From Cribrihabitans_A pelagius (GTDB lineage: Bacteria; Pseudomonadota; Alphaproteobacteria; Rhodobacterales; Rhodobacteraceae): a DNA stretch of 64,000 nucleotides. The number at the start of each line of letters is the position of its first letter. Positions within the stretch are counted from its first letter, which is position 1. The position numbers were made by a program, and so were the translations under genes. The notes beneath the pieces were generated by a model. That model did not search any database. It was given only the letters and a program-made list of their open reading frames with translations, and was not told the DNA's origin. The stretch covers positions 124,001 through 188,000 of the forward strand of contig NZ_JBMERR010000004.1 of NCBI RefSeq assembly GCF_048820915.1. Direction: 5' to 3'. This document shows, piece after piece, positions 54,933 to 63,364 of the stretch.

Positions 54933-55865
54933 ATGTTTCAAAGCCTGATCGACGTCATCCTGCCGGTGTTCCTCGTGATTGGCGCCGGCTATCTTTCGAC
55001 GCTGAAGGGCGTGTTCAGCGAAAGCCACATCGACGGGCTGGCCAAGTTCACCCAGGGCTTTGCCATCCCCTGCCTGCTGTTCCGGGCGATTGCCACGCTG
55101 GACCTGTCGGCGGGCTTCCACCCGGCGCTGCTGGCGAGCTTCTATACCGGTGCCTTCACCTGCTTCCTGATCGGCCTGTTCGGCGCGCGCTATTTCTTCC
55201 GCCGCGACTGGGAGGATTGCGTCGCCATCGGCTTCTGCTGCCTGTTCTCCAACTCGGTCCTGCTGGGCCTGCCAATCACCGAGCGCGCCTTTGGCGAGGG
55301 GAACCTCACCGGCAATTACGCGATCATCGCCTTCCACTCGCCGTTCTGCTACGGCATCGGCATCACCGTGATGGAGATCGTGCGCAACCGCGGCGCGGGC
55401 GGGGTGCGGATGGTATCCTCGGTGCTGACGGCGATGTTCCGCAACGTGCTGATCCTCGGCATCGCGCTGGGGTTTGCGGTGAACCTTTCCGGCCTCACGA
55501 TCCCGCTGGTGGTGGACGAGGCGCTGGAGCTGGTGATCCGCGCAGCACTTCCCGGCGCGCTGTTTGCGCTTGGCGGCGTCCTGGTGCGCTACCGGCCCGA
55601 GGGCGATTTGCGCGCGATCCTGTTTGTGTGCCTGACTTCGCTGATGATTCACCCCGCGATCGTCTGGAGCATGGGCACGGCGCTGGCGCTGCCGCAGGAC
55701 CTGTTCCGCTCGGGGGTTTTGAACGCAGCGATGGCGACGGGGTTTAACGGCTATATCTTTGCGAACATGTACGGGCGGGCCAAGCGGGTTGCGGCGTCGT
55801 CGGTGCTGATCGCCACCGGGGCCAGCATCTTCACCGTGTGGTTCTGGCTGCTGCTGCTGGCGTGA
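54933..55865 (+). CDS. AEC-family (auxin efflux carrier-type) transporter
   Basis: 310 residues with about ten hydrophobic segments. The start FQSLIDVILPVFLVIGAGY and the segments SVLLGLPITERAFGEGN and RAALPGALFALGGVLVRYRP are typical of the family. The end AMATGFNGYIFANMYGRAKR is conserved too. Substrate unknown; bacterial members move organic acids. The gene is followed 128 bases later by an amino-acid oxidase gene on the same strand, perhaps a functional pair. Confidence 0.88.
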   Translation: MFQSLIDVILPVFLVIGAGYLSTLKGVFSESHIDGLAKFTQGFAIPCLLFRAIATLDLSAGFHPALLASFYTGAFTCFLIGLFGARYFFRRDWEDCVAIGFCCLFSNSVLLGLPITERAFGEGNLTGNYAIIAFHSPFCYGIGITVMEIVRNRGAGGVRMVSSVLTAMFRNVLILGIALGFAVNLSGLTIPLVVDEALELVIRAALPGALFALGGVLVRYRPEGDLRAILFVCLTSLMIHPAIVWSMGTALALPQDLFRSGVLNAAMATGFNGYIFANMYGRAKRVAASSVLIATGASIFTVWFWLLLLA

Positions 55866-55992
55866 GCCGGGCGCTGGCTTCGTGCACCGCAACTCCAGCG
55901 TTGAAATGCGCCGCGGGGCTGTGCATGGTCAGCGCAAGCATCACGCAGGAGCGCCGCATGACCGCCCTCACCCTTCGCAAAGGCCGCCCGGC

Positions 55993-57234
55993 ATGAGCGT
56001 GCCGCAGACCGTTGTCATCGGCGCCGGCATCAATGGCGCCGCCGCCGCGATCTGGCTTGCCCGCGCGGGCCATCAGGTGACGCTGATCGACAAGGGCACG
56101 CCGGGCATGGGCACGTCTTATGGCAACGCGTGCCTGCTGGCGAGCTGCGCGATGGTGCCAGTGACCGTGCCGGGGCTGGCGTTGAAGGGGCCGAAATACC
56201 TGCTCGACCGGGAGTTCCCGCTGTTCCTGCGCTGGCCTTATGCGCCGCGGCTGCTGCCCTGGCTGGCACGCTACCTCTCCCACGCGAACGACCGCGACAC
56301 CCGCCGCATCGCCCGCGCGCTGATCGATATCACCGCCGACAGCCTGGAGCAGCACCAGGCGCTGACCGCCGGCACCCCGGCCGCGAAATGGGTGCGGCCG
56401 TGCGAGTACAACTTCGCCTACACCAGCCGCGCCGCCTTTGAGGCCGACGCCTATGGCTGGGCTCTGCGGCGCGAGGCCGGCTTCATCCCCGAGATTATCG
56501 AAGGCCCGGCGGTGCAGGAGAAGGAGCCGATCCTGTCGGAGACGATCCAGCTGCTCGCGGTCAACAAGAACCACGGCTTCATCCTCAATCCTGCGGCTTA
56601 CGTGCAGGACCTGGTGCAGCTGCTGCAGGAGATGGGCGGGCGGTTCGTGCAGGGCGAGGTCAAGGATTTCGACCTTTCCGGCGGCCGCCTTGCCGCGGTG
56701 GAGACCAGCGGGGGCCGGTTCGAATGCTCCGCCGCGGTGCTGGCTGCCGGGGTCTGGTCGAAGCCGCTGATGCGGAAGCTGGGCCTCAAGGTGCCGCTCG
56801 AGGCCGAGCGCGGTTACCACCTCACCTTCCGCAGCCCCAGCCAGCTGCCGCGGAACCCGATGATGCTGGCCTCCGCCAAGTTCGTGGCGACGCCGATGGA
56901 CCAGGGCCTGCGCTGCGCCGGTGTTGTGGAGTTCGGCGGGCTGACCGAGGAACGCTCCAAGGCGCCCTTGGAGTTCCTGCGCCGCAAGGTGGCCGAGGTC
57001 TTCCCGCAGATGCAGGCGGAGGGGTGCGAGGAATGGATGGGCCACCGCCCCGCCCCCGCCGACAGCCTGCCGCTGATCGGAGAGGTCGCGTCGACCGGCG
57101 TCTTTGCCGCCTTCGGGCACCACCATATCGGTCTCACCGGCGGCGCCAAGACCGGGCGGATGGTGGCCGGGCTGATCGCTGGCCACCCCATGAACACCGA
57201 CATGCGCCCCTTCACCCCGAACCGCTTTGCCTGA
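55993..57234 (+). CDS. FAD-dependent D-amino acid dehydrogenase-like oxidoreductase
   Basis: 413 residues of the DAO/DadA family. The FAD loop VVIGAGINGAAAAIWLARAG is at the N-terminus, followed by GTPGMGTSYGNACLLASCAM. The C-terminal FAD part includes MGHRPAPADSLPLIGEV and GHHHIGLTGGAKTGRMVAGL. It probably deaminates a D-amino acid with electrons going to the respiratory chain. The ATG at 55993 is six residues from the FAD loop and is preferred to an upstream extension. Confidence 0.88.
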   Translation: MSVPQTVVIGAGINGAAAAIWLARAGHQVTLIDKGTPGMGTSYGNACLLASCAMVPVTVPGLALKGPKYLLDREFPLFLRWPYAPRLLPWLARYLSHANDRDTRRIARALIDITADSLEQHQALTAGTPAAKWVRPCEYNFAYTSRAAFEADAYGWALRREAGFIPEIIEGPAVQEKEPILSETIQLLAVNKNHGFILNPAAYVQDLVQLLQEMGGRFVQGEVKDFDLSGGRLAAVETSGGRFECSAAVLAAGVWSKPLMRKLGLKVPLEAERGYHLTFRSPSQLPRNPMMLASAKFVATPMDQGLRCAGVVEFGGLTEERSKAPLEFLRRKVAEVFPQMQAEGCEEWMGHRPAPADSLPLIGEVASTGVFAAFGHHHIGLTGGAKTGRMVAGLIAGHPMNTDMRPFTPNRFA

Positions 57235-57768
57235 CGCGGCCCGCGAGCGGGAAGCAGCGGAACCGCCCCGGTATCCGGCCAGCCGCCAAGCCCGCACTTT
57301 CATGCAGGAACGGCGGGCACGGATATCCGTCCGGCGCTAGACGCCGCGGGACTGCTTGTCTTGTGGGATAATCTCTTGGCCCGGGGGCCAGATGGTGCGG
57401 TCGAGAAGACTCGAACTTCCACTCCGGTTAAGGAACAGCGACCTCAACGCTGCGCGTCTACCAATTCCGCCACGACCGCACTGTCTTAGGCTTGGTGTAG
57501 CGGCGTATAGACCAGCGCGCAGGGGATGTGAAGCCGAAAATAACATTTTTTTCAAGAATGCCGGCAGCGCCGCCGCCATTGGTGCGAAGCTGGGAAAACC
57601 AGCGGGATTCCCGCCGGTTACGTGCCGGGAAGCGGCGGGCGGATCAACGCGGCCAATGCGGCATTCCGGCCGGGAGCTGGCCGGGGCAGACACGCCAGCC
57701 CGATGCCCCGCTTCCTCTTGAACGGAAGCGGGACGCAGGGGCGCCTGTGGCGCACCTGGCCCGGCGGT
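57235..57768. other. Gap containing only tRNA-Leu
   Basis: Outside the tRNA nothing supportable was found. A TTTTTTC-rich stretch at 57543-57555 is locally AT-rich. Open frames in this gap are low-complexity. Confidence 0.5.
57393..57479 (-). tRNA. tRNA-Leu (anticodon GAG)
   Basis: On the minus strand an 87-base cloverleaf begins GCGGTCG and ends CGACCGC-A-CCA with encoded CCA. The anticodon arm GCAGCGTTGAGGTCGCTG gives anticodon GAG. The long variable arm and the D-loop TTGGTAGAC are typical of leucine tRNAs. Confidence 0.95.
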
Positions 57769-59718
57769 TCAGTCGGCCGCGAAAGACGGCAGCCCGGTGG
57801 CCGGCGCCGGGCCGGCGGCGGGGAAGTCAGCCGGCGCTGCGCCGGGATTTGCACCGGCAGGCTGGCCGGGCGCCGGAATGGCGGCCTGGCTTGCGGCCGG
57901 GACCGGCTGCACCGGCACTGTGCCCGCCAGCGCCGCCGTGGCGGCCCGGATCACACCGCTGCGCTCAGGCTGGCCGGGGGCGAAGACGGGCCGGGCTCCG
58001 CCGTCCAGGGCGTCCTGAGCCATGGCGTACCACTCCCCTGCCCGTGCGGCGGATCCCGGCGTGCCGAAGCCCAGCGCCAGGTGATGGCCGACCAGTTCGC
58101 CATAGGGGCGCTGGCCGCTGACCGTCAGCAGCAGGGCTGCAGCCAGCGCCACGTCCATGTCGTCGCGCCGGTAGCCGGAGAACAGGCAGATCGCGGCAGT
58201 ATGCGCAAGCTGCTGCGCCGGTATCCGGGCCCGCTGCACGATGACCTGCACGTCCTGCATCACCGCTGCGCTTTCTGCGCTGTGAAGCCTTGCCAGCACC
58301 GGCTCCAGGGCCGGGCCGAAGGCGTCGCATTGGGTATCGGTATGGGCCTGATCCAGCCCCAGGACCTTTGCGGCCAGCGCTTCGCCCCGGCTCAGCGCGT
58401 AAGAGCGGGCAAGGCAGAACTGCTCGCCCAGCGCCAGTTCCGGATCGGTCATGGCGGCCGCCGTCACGAAGCCGCCGTTGGTGGCCGTGACCAGGTTCAC
58501 CTTGCCGCAATGGCTGGTGAGCGAGGCGGCGGGTGCGGACTGGGTAGCGGGCGGCGCAAAAAGAGTGATGCCGCTCAGGCTGCCGGAGGGGGCGGTTGCC
58601 GCCGGGCCAGTGCTGGCCTCCTGGAGACCGCCCTGCCCGCTGGTATCCTCTCCGGCGCCGGACGGTTCTGCCGGTCCGGGGAGCGGAACGCCAAGCGCCG
58701 GAGCGTTCAGAGCCGCCGCGTTCAGGGCCGGCGCGTTCAAGGCCGGCGCGCCCAGCGCGGGCGCGCTCGGGAAGGCACCGGCCTGGGGTGCAGCCGCGGC
58801 CATCGTGTCCGCAGGGCCGGGCTGCAGCGAGCCTGCAGGGGCGCCCGGCGCGGCAAAGGCAAACTGCCCTTCACCCGCGCCGGCCCGCTGCATCCGGCAA
58901 TTGCCGCGCTCGCAGGTGAAATCAGCCAGCGTCACCCCGTGGCCAAGGAAGTCGTTGCGCTGATAGCCCTGCGGGGTGGAGGCAAAGACCATCACCGAGC
59001 ATTTCGACGCCCCGCACCAGAACGCACTGCCGGAGGCGGAAGTGTCGATCAGATAGTCGTTGCGGCCGTCGCCGTTGAGGTCGGCAAGCTGCAGGAACCC
59101 GCTGCGCTGCAACAGCTGCTGGGCGGAGGGTTCGCTGCTGGCGGCGATCTCGTCCACCGCCTGGCTGACCTCCTGCGGCAGCCCGCCATAGCCCGCCCCG
59201 GCGCCATAGCCCGCCACAACGCCGCCGTGGCCGCCCGTGGCCTCGTTGCGCCAGCGGTGCAGCAGGCCGCGCACGCCCGAAGGGGCCTGCATCGCCTGCA
59301 TCACCTGCGGGCCGCCGATCTGGGCCCGGCTGTAGGAGGTGACAAGGAAATCGCGCTCGTAAGGCGAAAGCCGCCCGGTGGCGGGGAAGCCCATGTGCCC
59401 CTGGTATTGCGCGATGGCCGCGCGCGAGCGCCGCCCAAGGATGCCGTCGGCGGTGCCGGCCGGGAAGCCGAAATAATTCAGCGCCACCTGGGTTTCGCGG
59501 TTTTCGGCCCGGGCGGCGGAATAAGCCGGCGCCTTGCGGTAGGTCCGCTTGACGGGCGCGCGCTGACGCTGCTTGTTCTTGTGGATCTCATTGACGATGA
59601 CGCCGCCAATGACGCCCCCGACGATGGCGGCGCCGAGATCGTCCGCAACGGCAGGACCTGCGGCCGAGGATGCCAGGAAAGCGGCAGCCACGGCCGGCTT
59701 GAGCGGCTTGGTAAACAT
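57769..59718 (-). CDS. Exported peptidoglycan-binding-domain protein with Ala/Pro-rich repeats
   Basis: 649 residues. A signal peptide (PLKPAVAAAFLASSAAGPAVA) is followed by a glycine-zipper-like segment (GAAIVGGVIGGVIVNEI). A PG_binding_1-type domain lies near residues 65-115 (QVALNYFGFPAGTADGILGR, SRAAIAQYQG). A segment near residue 210 (LADLNGDGRNDYLIDTS) resembles an FG-GAP/EF-hand-like unit. Next comes a repeat run built on APALNAPALNA (near 58690-58760) and a helical C-terminal domain. AGGAG precedes the ATG at 59716-59718. It is divergent from lipB. Function unknown. Confidence 0.8.
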   Translation of the reverse strand: MFTKPLKPAVAAAFLASSAAGPAVADDLGAAIVGGVIGGVIVNEIHKNKQRQRAPVKRTYRKAPAYSAARAENRETQVALNYFGFPAGTADGILGRRSRAAIAQYQGHMGFPATGRLSPYERDFLVTSYSRAQIGGPQVMQAMQAPSGVRGLLHRWRNEATGGHGGVVAGYGAGAGYGGLPQEVSQAVDEIAASSEPSAQQLLQRSGFLQLADLNGDGRNDYLIDTSASGSAFWCGASKCSVMVFASTPQGYQRNDFLGHGVTLADFTCERGNCRMQRAGAGEGQFAFAAPGAPAGSLQPGPADTMAAAAPQAGAFPSAPALGAPALNAPALNAAALNAPALGVPLPGPAEPSGAGEDTSGQGGLQEASTGPAATAPSGSLSGITLFAPPATQSAPAASLTSHCGKVNLVTATNGGFVTAAAMTDPELALGEQFCLARSYALSRGEALAAKVLGLDQAHTDTQCDAFGPALEPVLARLHSAESAAVMQDVQVIVQRARIPAQQLAHTAAICLFSGYRRDDMDVALAAALLLTVSGQRPYGELVGHHLALGFGTPGSAARAGEWYAMAQDALDGGARPVFAPGQPERSGVIRAATAALAGTVPVQPVPAASQAAIPAPGQPAGANPGAAPADFPAAGPAPATGLPSFAAD

Positions 59719-59865
59719 GATACTCGCTCCTATGGAAACAGACTGCGGAATCAGGATACTCCACGGGGGCGGCCGGGACCTAGGGTTTTTACGGTAGCTT
59801 GCACCCAGCAGCGCCCGCAGGGATAGAACCTGTGCCCGCAGGCATAGAAGAGGACAGCATCTGCC

Positions 59866-60519
59866 ATGGTGGAATGGATCACGTCGGAGGCGCCGGTCGG
59901 CTATGAGGAGTCGGTCGCCTTCATGGAGGCGCGCGCCGCCGCCATCGCGGCAGGCACCGCGCCGGAGTGCATCTGGCTGCTGGAGCATCCGCCGCTCTAT
60001 ACCGCCGGCACCTCGGCCCGGCGCGAGGATCTGACCGATCCGGACCGTTTCCCGGTCTATGAGTCCAAACGCGGCGGCCAGTATACCTATCACGGGCCGG
60101 GACAGCGGGTGGTCTATGTAATGCTCAACGCGGGCGCGCGCGGGCGCGACGTGCGGCAATTCGTGGCGCAGCTGGAGCAATGGGTGATCGCGGCGCTGGC
60201 GGAGTTCAACGTGCAGGGCCGCATCCGCGAAGGCCGGGTCGGCGTCTGGGTGGAACGGCCCGAAAAGCCGCGCGCGCCCTCCGGCGCGGTGGCCGAGGAC
60301 AAGATCGCCGCGATCGGCATCCGCCTGCGCAAATGGGTGAGCTTCCACGGCATCTCGATCAACGTGGAGCCGGATTTGTCGCATTTCTCCGGCATCGTGC
60401 CGTGCGGCATCCGCGAGCACGGGGTGACCAGCCTCGTCGACCTCGGCCTGCCGGTGACAATGGCGGATGTCGACGTGGCGCTGAAGCGCAGCTTTGCGCA
60501 GGTCTTCGGAGCGGAGTGA
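59866..60519 (+). CDS. lipB: Octanoyltransferase
   Basis: 217 residues. The family blocks are WLLEHPPLYTAGTSARRED, GGQYTYHGPGQRVVYVML, the lysine in DKIAAIGIRLRKWVSFHG and the catalytic cysteine in FSGIVPCGI. It transfers octanoate from acyl-carrier protein to lipoyl domains. The gene is single; lipA is not in the window. Confidence 0.95.
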   Translation: MVEWITSEAPVGYEESVAFMEARAAAIAAGTAPECIWLLEHPPLYTAGTSARREDLTDPDRFPVYESKRGGQYTYHGPGQRVVYVMLNAGARGRDVRQFVAQLEQWVIAALAEFNVQGRIREGRVGVWVERPEKPRAPSGAVAEDKIAAIGIRLRKWVSFHGISINVEPDLSHFSGIVPCGIREHGVTSLVDLGLPVTMADVDVALKRSFAQVFGAE

Positions 60520-60524
60520 TCTTC

Positions 60525-60577
60525 GGGGCGGAGCGCGGGGGCCGCGGCGCCGCGCGGGCGCGCCTTAGCTCCGCCCC
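60525..60577. terminator. Inverted repeat between convergent lipB and hydrolase-fold gene
   Basis: GGGGCGGAGC (60525-60534) is perfectly inverted at 60568-60577 (GCTCCGCCCC), with further GC-rich pairing between. It starts six bases after the lipB stop and its right arm begins just inside the end of the opposing gene, suiting a bidirectional terminator. Confidence 0.55.
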
Positions 60578-62268
60578 GGCGCGGCAAAACCGCTGAGCGC
60601 CTCCAGCACCAGTTCCGGGAAGGTATAGAGCAGCAGCGTGCCCGCGTCGCGGCAGACCCGCAGCTGGCTTCCGTCCTCCCCCGGTATTACCGCGCGCAGC
60701 CGGTCCAGCGGCGTGGTGCGGTCGTCGCCGCCGTGCAGGTAGACAGAGCGCACCCCGGCGCCCGGCCCCGCACCGTTGCCCTTGCCGCCGCCGGCGCCGT
60801 GCCGCAACACGGGCAAATCGGCGGCGAACCCGGCCCCCTTCTGGGCCAGGAAGAGCTCCTGGCTCAGGTTCATAACGCCGCGCAGGTCGAGCTGTTCGAG
60901 CAGGTGCCGCTCGTGGCTGCCCTCGGCCGATTGCGCGTAGAGCAGGGCCTCGTAGCCGCCGGGCCAGCCGGTCACCAGCCACGGCAGCAGCCGTGGCGGA
61001 TGGTCCGCGAGCAGCACCGCCGCACGGCTGAAACCCTTCAGCTTCGGCGGCGGCTGGTCCGGCAGCATCGGCCCGGTCGCTGCCGCCGCCACGACCCCCG
61101 GCACCCGGTCGCGCAGCCGCTCGGCCGCGGCGCGGGCAAACAGCGTGCCGCCGCGCTGCGCCAGCAGGATCGGCCGTTGCAGGTTTTCCTCCAGGATCAG
61201 AGTCTTGATCTGCTGCATGAAAGCTTCCACCGGGCGCTGGCCTGGCGGCACCGGGCTGGAGCTGCCATAGCCGCCGCGCAGAGGCGCATAGACCCGCAAC
61301 CCCAGATGCCGCAAGCGCGGCTGCAGCCGCTGCACCGGGGCGATCACGTCCAGCAGCCCGTGCACATAGATCACCGGCCGCCCGGTGTCGGCGCCGAGCC
61401 GGAAATACTGAGTGCGCTGGCCGCCGGTGCCCAAAAGCTCCCGGCTGGGAGGCAGGCGTTCGCCGCGGGCAATGGCCAGATCGCCCGCTTGTTCCTGCAG
61501 CAGGAACGCCACCAGCCGCACCAGTTCGGCCACGCCCGGCGCCCCGGCCCGGGCCGCGATCCGGTCCAGCGCCGCCAGCGCCTCTGCACCGGGCGCCTCC
61601 GCCCCCGCCATCAGCTCCCGCAGCGGCGCCAGGTCGGAGCCGCCAAGGCCAAGGGCGCCGGCCGCCCGCGCCACGGCATCGGAATGCCATTCGAACTCCA
61701 GCAGTTCCGCCATCGCGGCCACCGGCACCGCCTCCCCGGCACCGGACCAGACCGGGCGGCACAGAACCTTGCGCGCGGGCTCTGCGGTTTTCAGGACCAC
61801 GGCATCGTTCCAGTTGAACTCCTTGCCGCGCAGCCGCTCCAGAAAGCCGCCCCAGCGGCGGCGGCTGCCCGGCGTCAGCTGCATGGCGGCGCCGGGGTCC
61901 CGGGTCCCGCCCCAGGTGCGCTGCTGCGCCCGGCGCGACATCCGCAGCAGGCGGCCGCGGTTGTCCGCCAGCAGCCAGGCCCGGGTGTTGTCGTCGTAGA
62001 AGTCGCGCGGATGCGGCCGCCCGGCGCGCACCCACTGCCCGTCCTGGATTTCCCGCGCGCGGCCGAAATGCGCCTGCAGGCCCGGCGCCGCTTTCGGCAG
62101 CTCCGGCGTCACCCGCCAGCCGCCGCAGGCGTTCGATCCGCCGGGCTGCTGGAACGGAGAGAAGCGGTCGAATTGCTCGGGCCGTATCATGGTTTCGTAA
62201 ATGGCAGCGGCAATCTGGTCATGAGACAGCGCCGGACCGGGATAGAAGAGCGACACAGATGCCCCCAA
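60565..62268 (-). CDS. Alpha/beta-hydrolase-fold protein lacking the catalytic residues
   Basis: 567 residues. Residues 15-180 look like a sensor-type domain (IAAAIYETMIRPEQFDRFS, then WLLADNRGRLLRMS), similar to N-terminal parts of LuxR-type or hydrolase-fused regulators. From about residue 295 an alpha/beta-hydrolase fold follows: VIYVHGLLDVIAPVQRL is the oxyanion-hole region, but the nucleophile elbow reads LLAQRGGTLFA without serine. The acid region YLHGGDDRTTPL is kept, while the final histidine region reads LLLYTFPELV. It is therefore probably a non-catalytic binding protein. No LuxR HTH is visible. Confidence 0.7.
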   Translation of the reverse strand: MGASVSLFYPGPALSHDQIAAAIYETMIRPEQFDRFSPFQQPGGSNACGGWRVTPELPKAAPGLQAHFGRAREIQDGQWVRAGRPHPRDFYDDNTRAWLLADNRGRLLRMSRRAQQRTWGGTRDPGAAMQLTPGSRRRWGGFLERLRGKEFNWNDAVVLKTAEPARKVLCRPVWSGAGEAVPVAAMAELLEFEWHSDAVARAAGALGLGGSDLAPLRELMAGAEAPGAEALAALDRIAARAGAPGVAELVRLVAFLLQEQAGDLAIARGERLPPSRELLGTGGQRTQYFRLGADTGRPVIYVHGLLDVIAPVQRLQPRLRHLGLRVYAPLRGGYGSSSPVPPGQRPVEAFMQQIKTLILEENLQRPILLAQRGGTLFARAAAERLRDRVPGVVAAAATGPMLPDQPPPKLKGFSRAAVLLADHPPRLLPWLVTGWPGGYEALLYAQSAEGSHERHLLEQLDLRGVMNLSQELFLAQKGAGFAADLPVLRHGAGGGKGNGAGPGAGVRSVYLHGGDDRTTPLDRLRAVIPGEDGSQLRVCRDAGTLLLYTFPELVLEALSGFAAPGRS

Positions 62269-62611
62269 AGATGTTCAACCGCCTTCCCGGGCGCTCCGCC
62301 GGATGCGAGCAGGACAGCACCGCACACCCGCCGCTTGCGGGCGCCGGCCTGCCGCTTCCGCGGGACGGGGCAATTCTGGCTGAAACGTGGACACGGACAA
62401 ATACACCACCCACCGGCCTTACACATGAGCGTCAAGACCGGTCCGGGCCTGGTCACCTGCGGGTAAAGCCGCCAGCAAGAAGGAATAGCTTTAGAAATTG
62501 TAAGTTTAAGGTATTTCAATCACCGATACACAAGGACTTAAATAAATACAACCCTAAATAGAACTCGCAGCGGCGCCAGTCCGCCGCCGCGGGCTGCCCC
62601 GACCCTTGCGG
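62269..62611. other. Gap with an AT-rich block upstream of the hydrolase-fold gene
   Basis: About 340 bases. Bases 62475-62570 are strikingly AT-rich compared with the surroundings. On the minus strand TTGAAA followed by an AT-rich TTACAATTT could be a promoter for the hydrolase-fold gene. No gene is supported. Confidence 0.4.
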
Positions 62612-63046
62612 TCAGCCCTGGCCGTCACCCGCCAGCGCCGCGCGGACCTGTGCCGCCTGCTGGCGGATCTGCTCCTTGTCGCCCATCTGGCCCGGCGGGC
62701 GCAGCTTGTCGCCCTCCCGGCGCGGCAGCACGTGCACATGCAGGTGGAACACCTCCTGGCCGCCGGCCGCCTCGTTGAACTGCTGCACAGTGACGCCCGG
62801 CGCGCCAAAGGCCCGCTGCACCGCCCGCGCCAGCTTCTGCACCGTTGCCATCACCGCGGCGATCTGCTCCGGGCTGGCATCGAGCAGATTGCGGCAGGGC
62901 GACTTGGGGATCACAAGCAGGTGCCCGTCGGCGCGCGGCATGATGTCCATGAAGGCCAGCGTGGCGCCGTCCTCGTAGACGGTTTCCGAGGGGATCTCGC
63001 CGCGCAGGATCTTGGCGAAGATGTTGTCGGGGTCATAGGCGGTCAT
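62612..63046 (-). CDS. HIT-family protein
   Basis: 144 residues. The histidine triad FHLHVHVLPRREG lies near residue 110. The start DNIFAKILRGEIPSETVYED and AFMDIMPRADGHLLVIPK are standard for HINT-type nucleotide hydrolases. It hydrolyses nucleoside phosphoramidates or acyl-AMPs; the natural substrate is unknown. The ATG at 63044-63046 has a GGAGA upstream. Confidence 0.93.
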   Translation of the reverse strand: MTAYDPDNIFAKILRGEIPSETVYEDGATLAFMDIMPRADGHLLVIPKSPCRNLLDASPEQIAAVMATVQKLARAVQRAFGAPGVTVQQFNEAAGGQEVFHLHVHVLPRREGDKLRPPGQMGDKEQIRQQAAQVRAALAGDGQG

Positions 63047-63243
63047 CACTCTGTCTCCGTTCCGGTCAGCAGGGGCCGGGCTGCGGCGGCCAGCAAGCGC
63101 AGGCAAATCCCGCCCGCCCGTTCCGCGCCGCAGCCCGGCGGTTGCCCCAGGTTGTGCGCGGCGGCTGCCCGGAGGTCAAGCCCGGCGGCCGCCCGGAGCC
63201 CATTTGCGCCCGCGCTGTCCCGCCCCGCCTGCGGCAATTATTC

Positions 63244-63257
63244 TTGAGCCAGATCAA
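63244..63257. promoter_or_regulatory. FNR-type (FnrL) box upstream of ctaD
   Basis: TTGAG-CCAG-ATCAA matches the FNR consensus TTGAT-N4-ATCAA with one mismatch. It lies 108 bases upstream of the ctaD start in the 318-base gap after the HIT gene. Oxygen-dependent control by FnrL is established for other respiratory genes of Rhodobacteraceae; binding here is inferred. Confidence 0.6.
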
Positions 63258-63364
63258 ACTCCGGCATTGAAGGCATTGGCGCCCCGCTCTAAAACCCGCA
63301 TGAGTCTAAGGCCGCCCGGAGTTCCTCCCCGTGGCCTTTCGTTTATGCAACAGGAGGCACCTAA

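Noticed and set aside
59719..60420. N-terminal extension of the peptidoglycan-binding protein to 883 residues
   Set aside because: It would overlap lipB entirely; a signal peptide and AGGAG site mark the true start at 59718.
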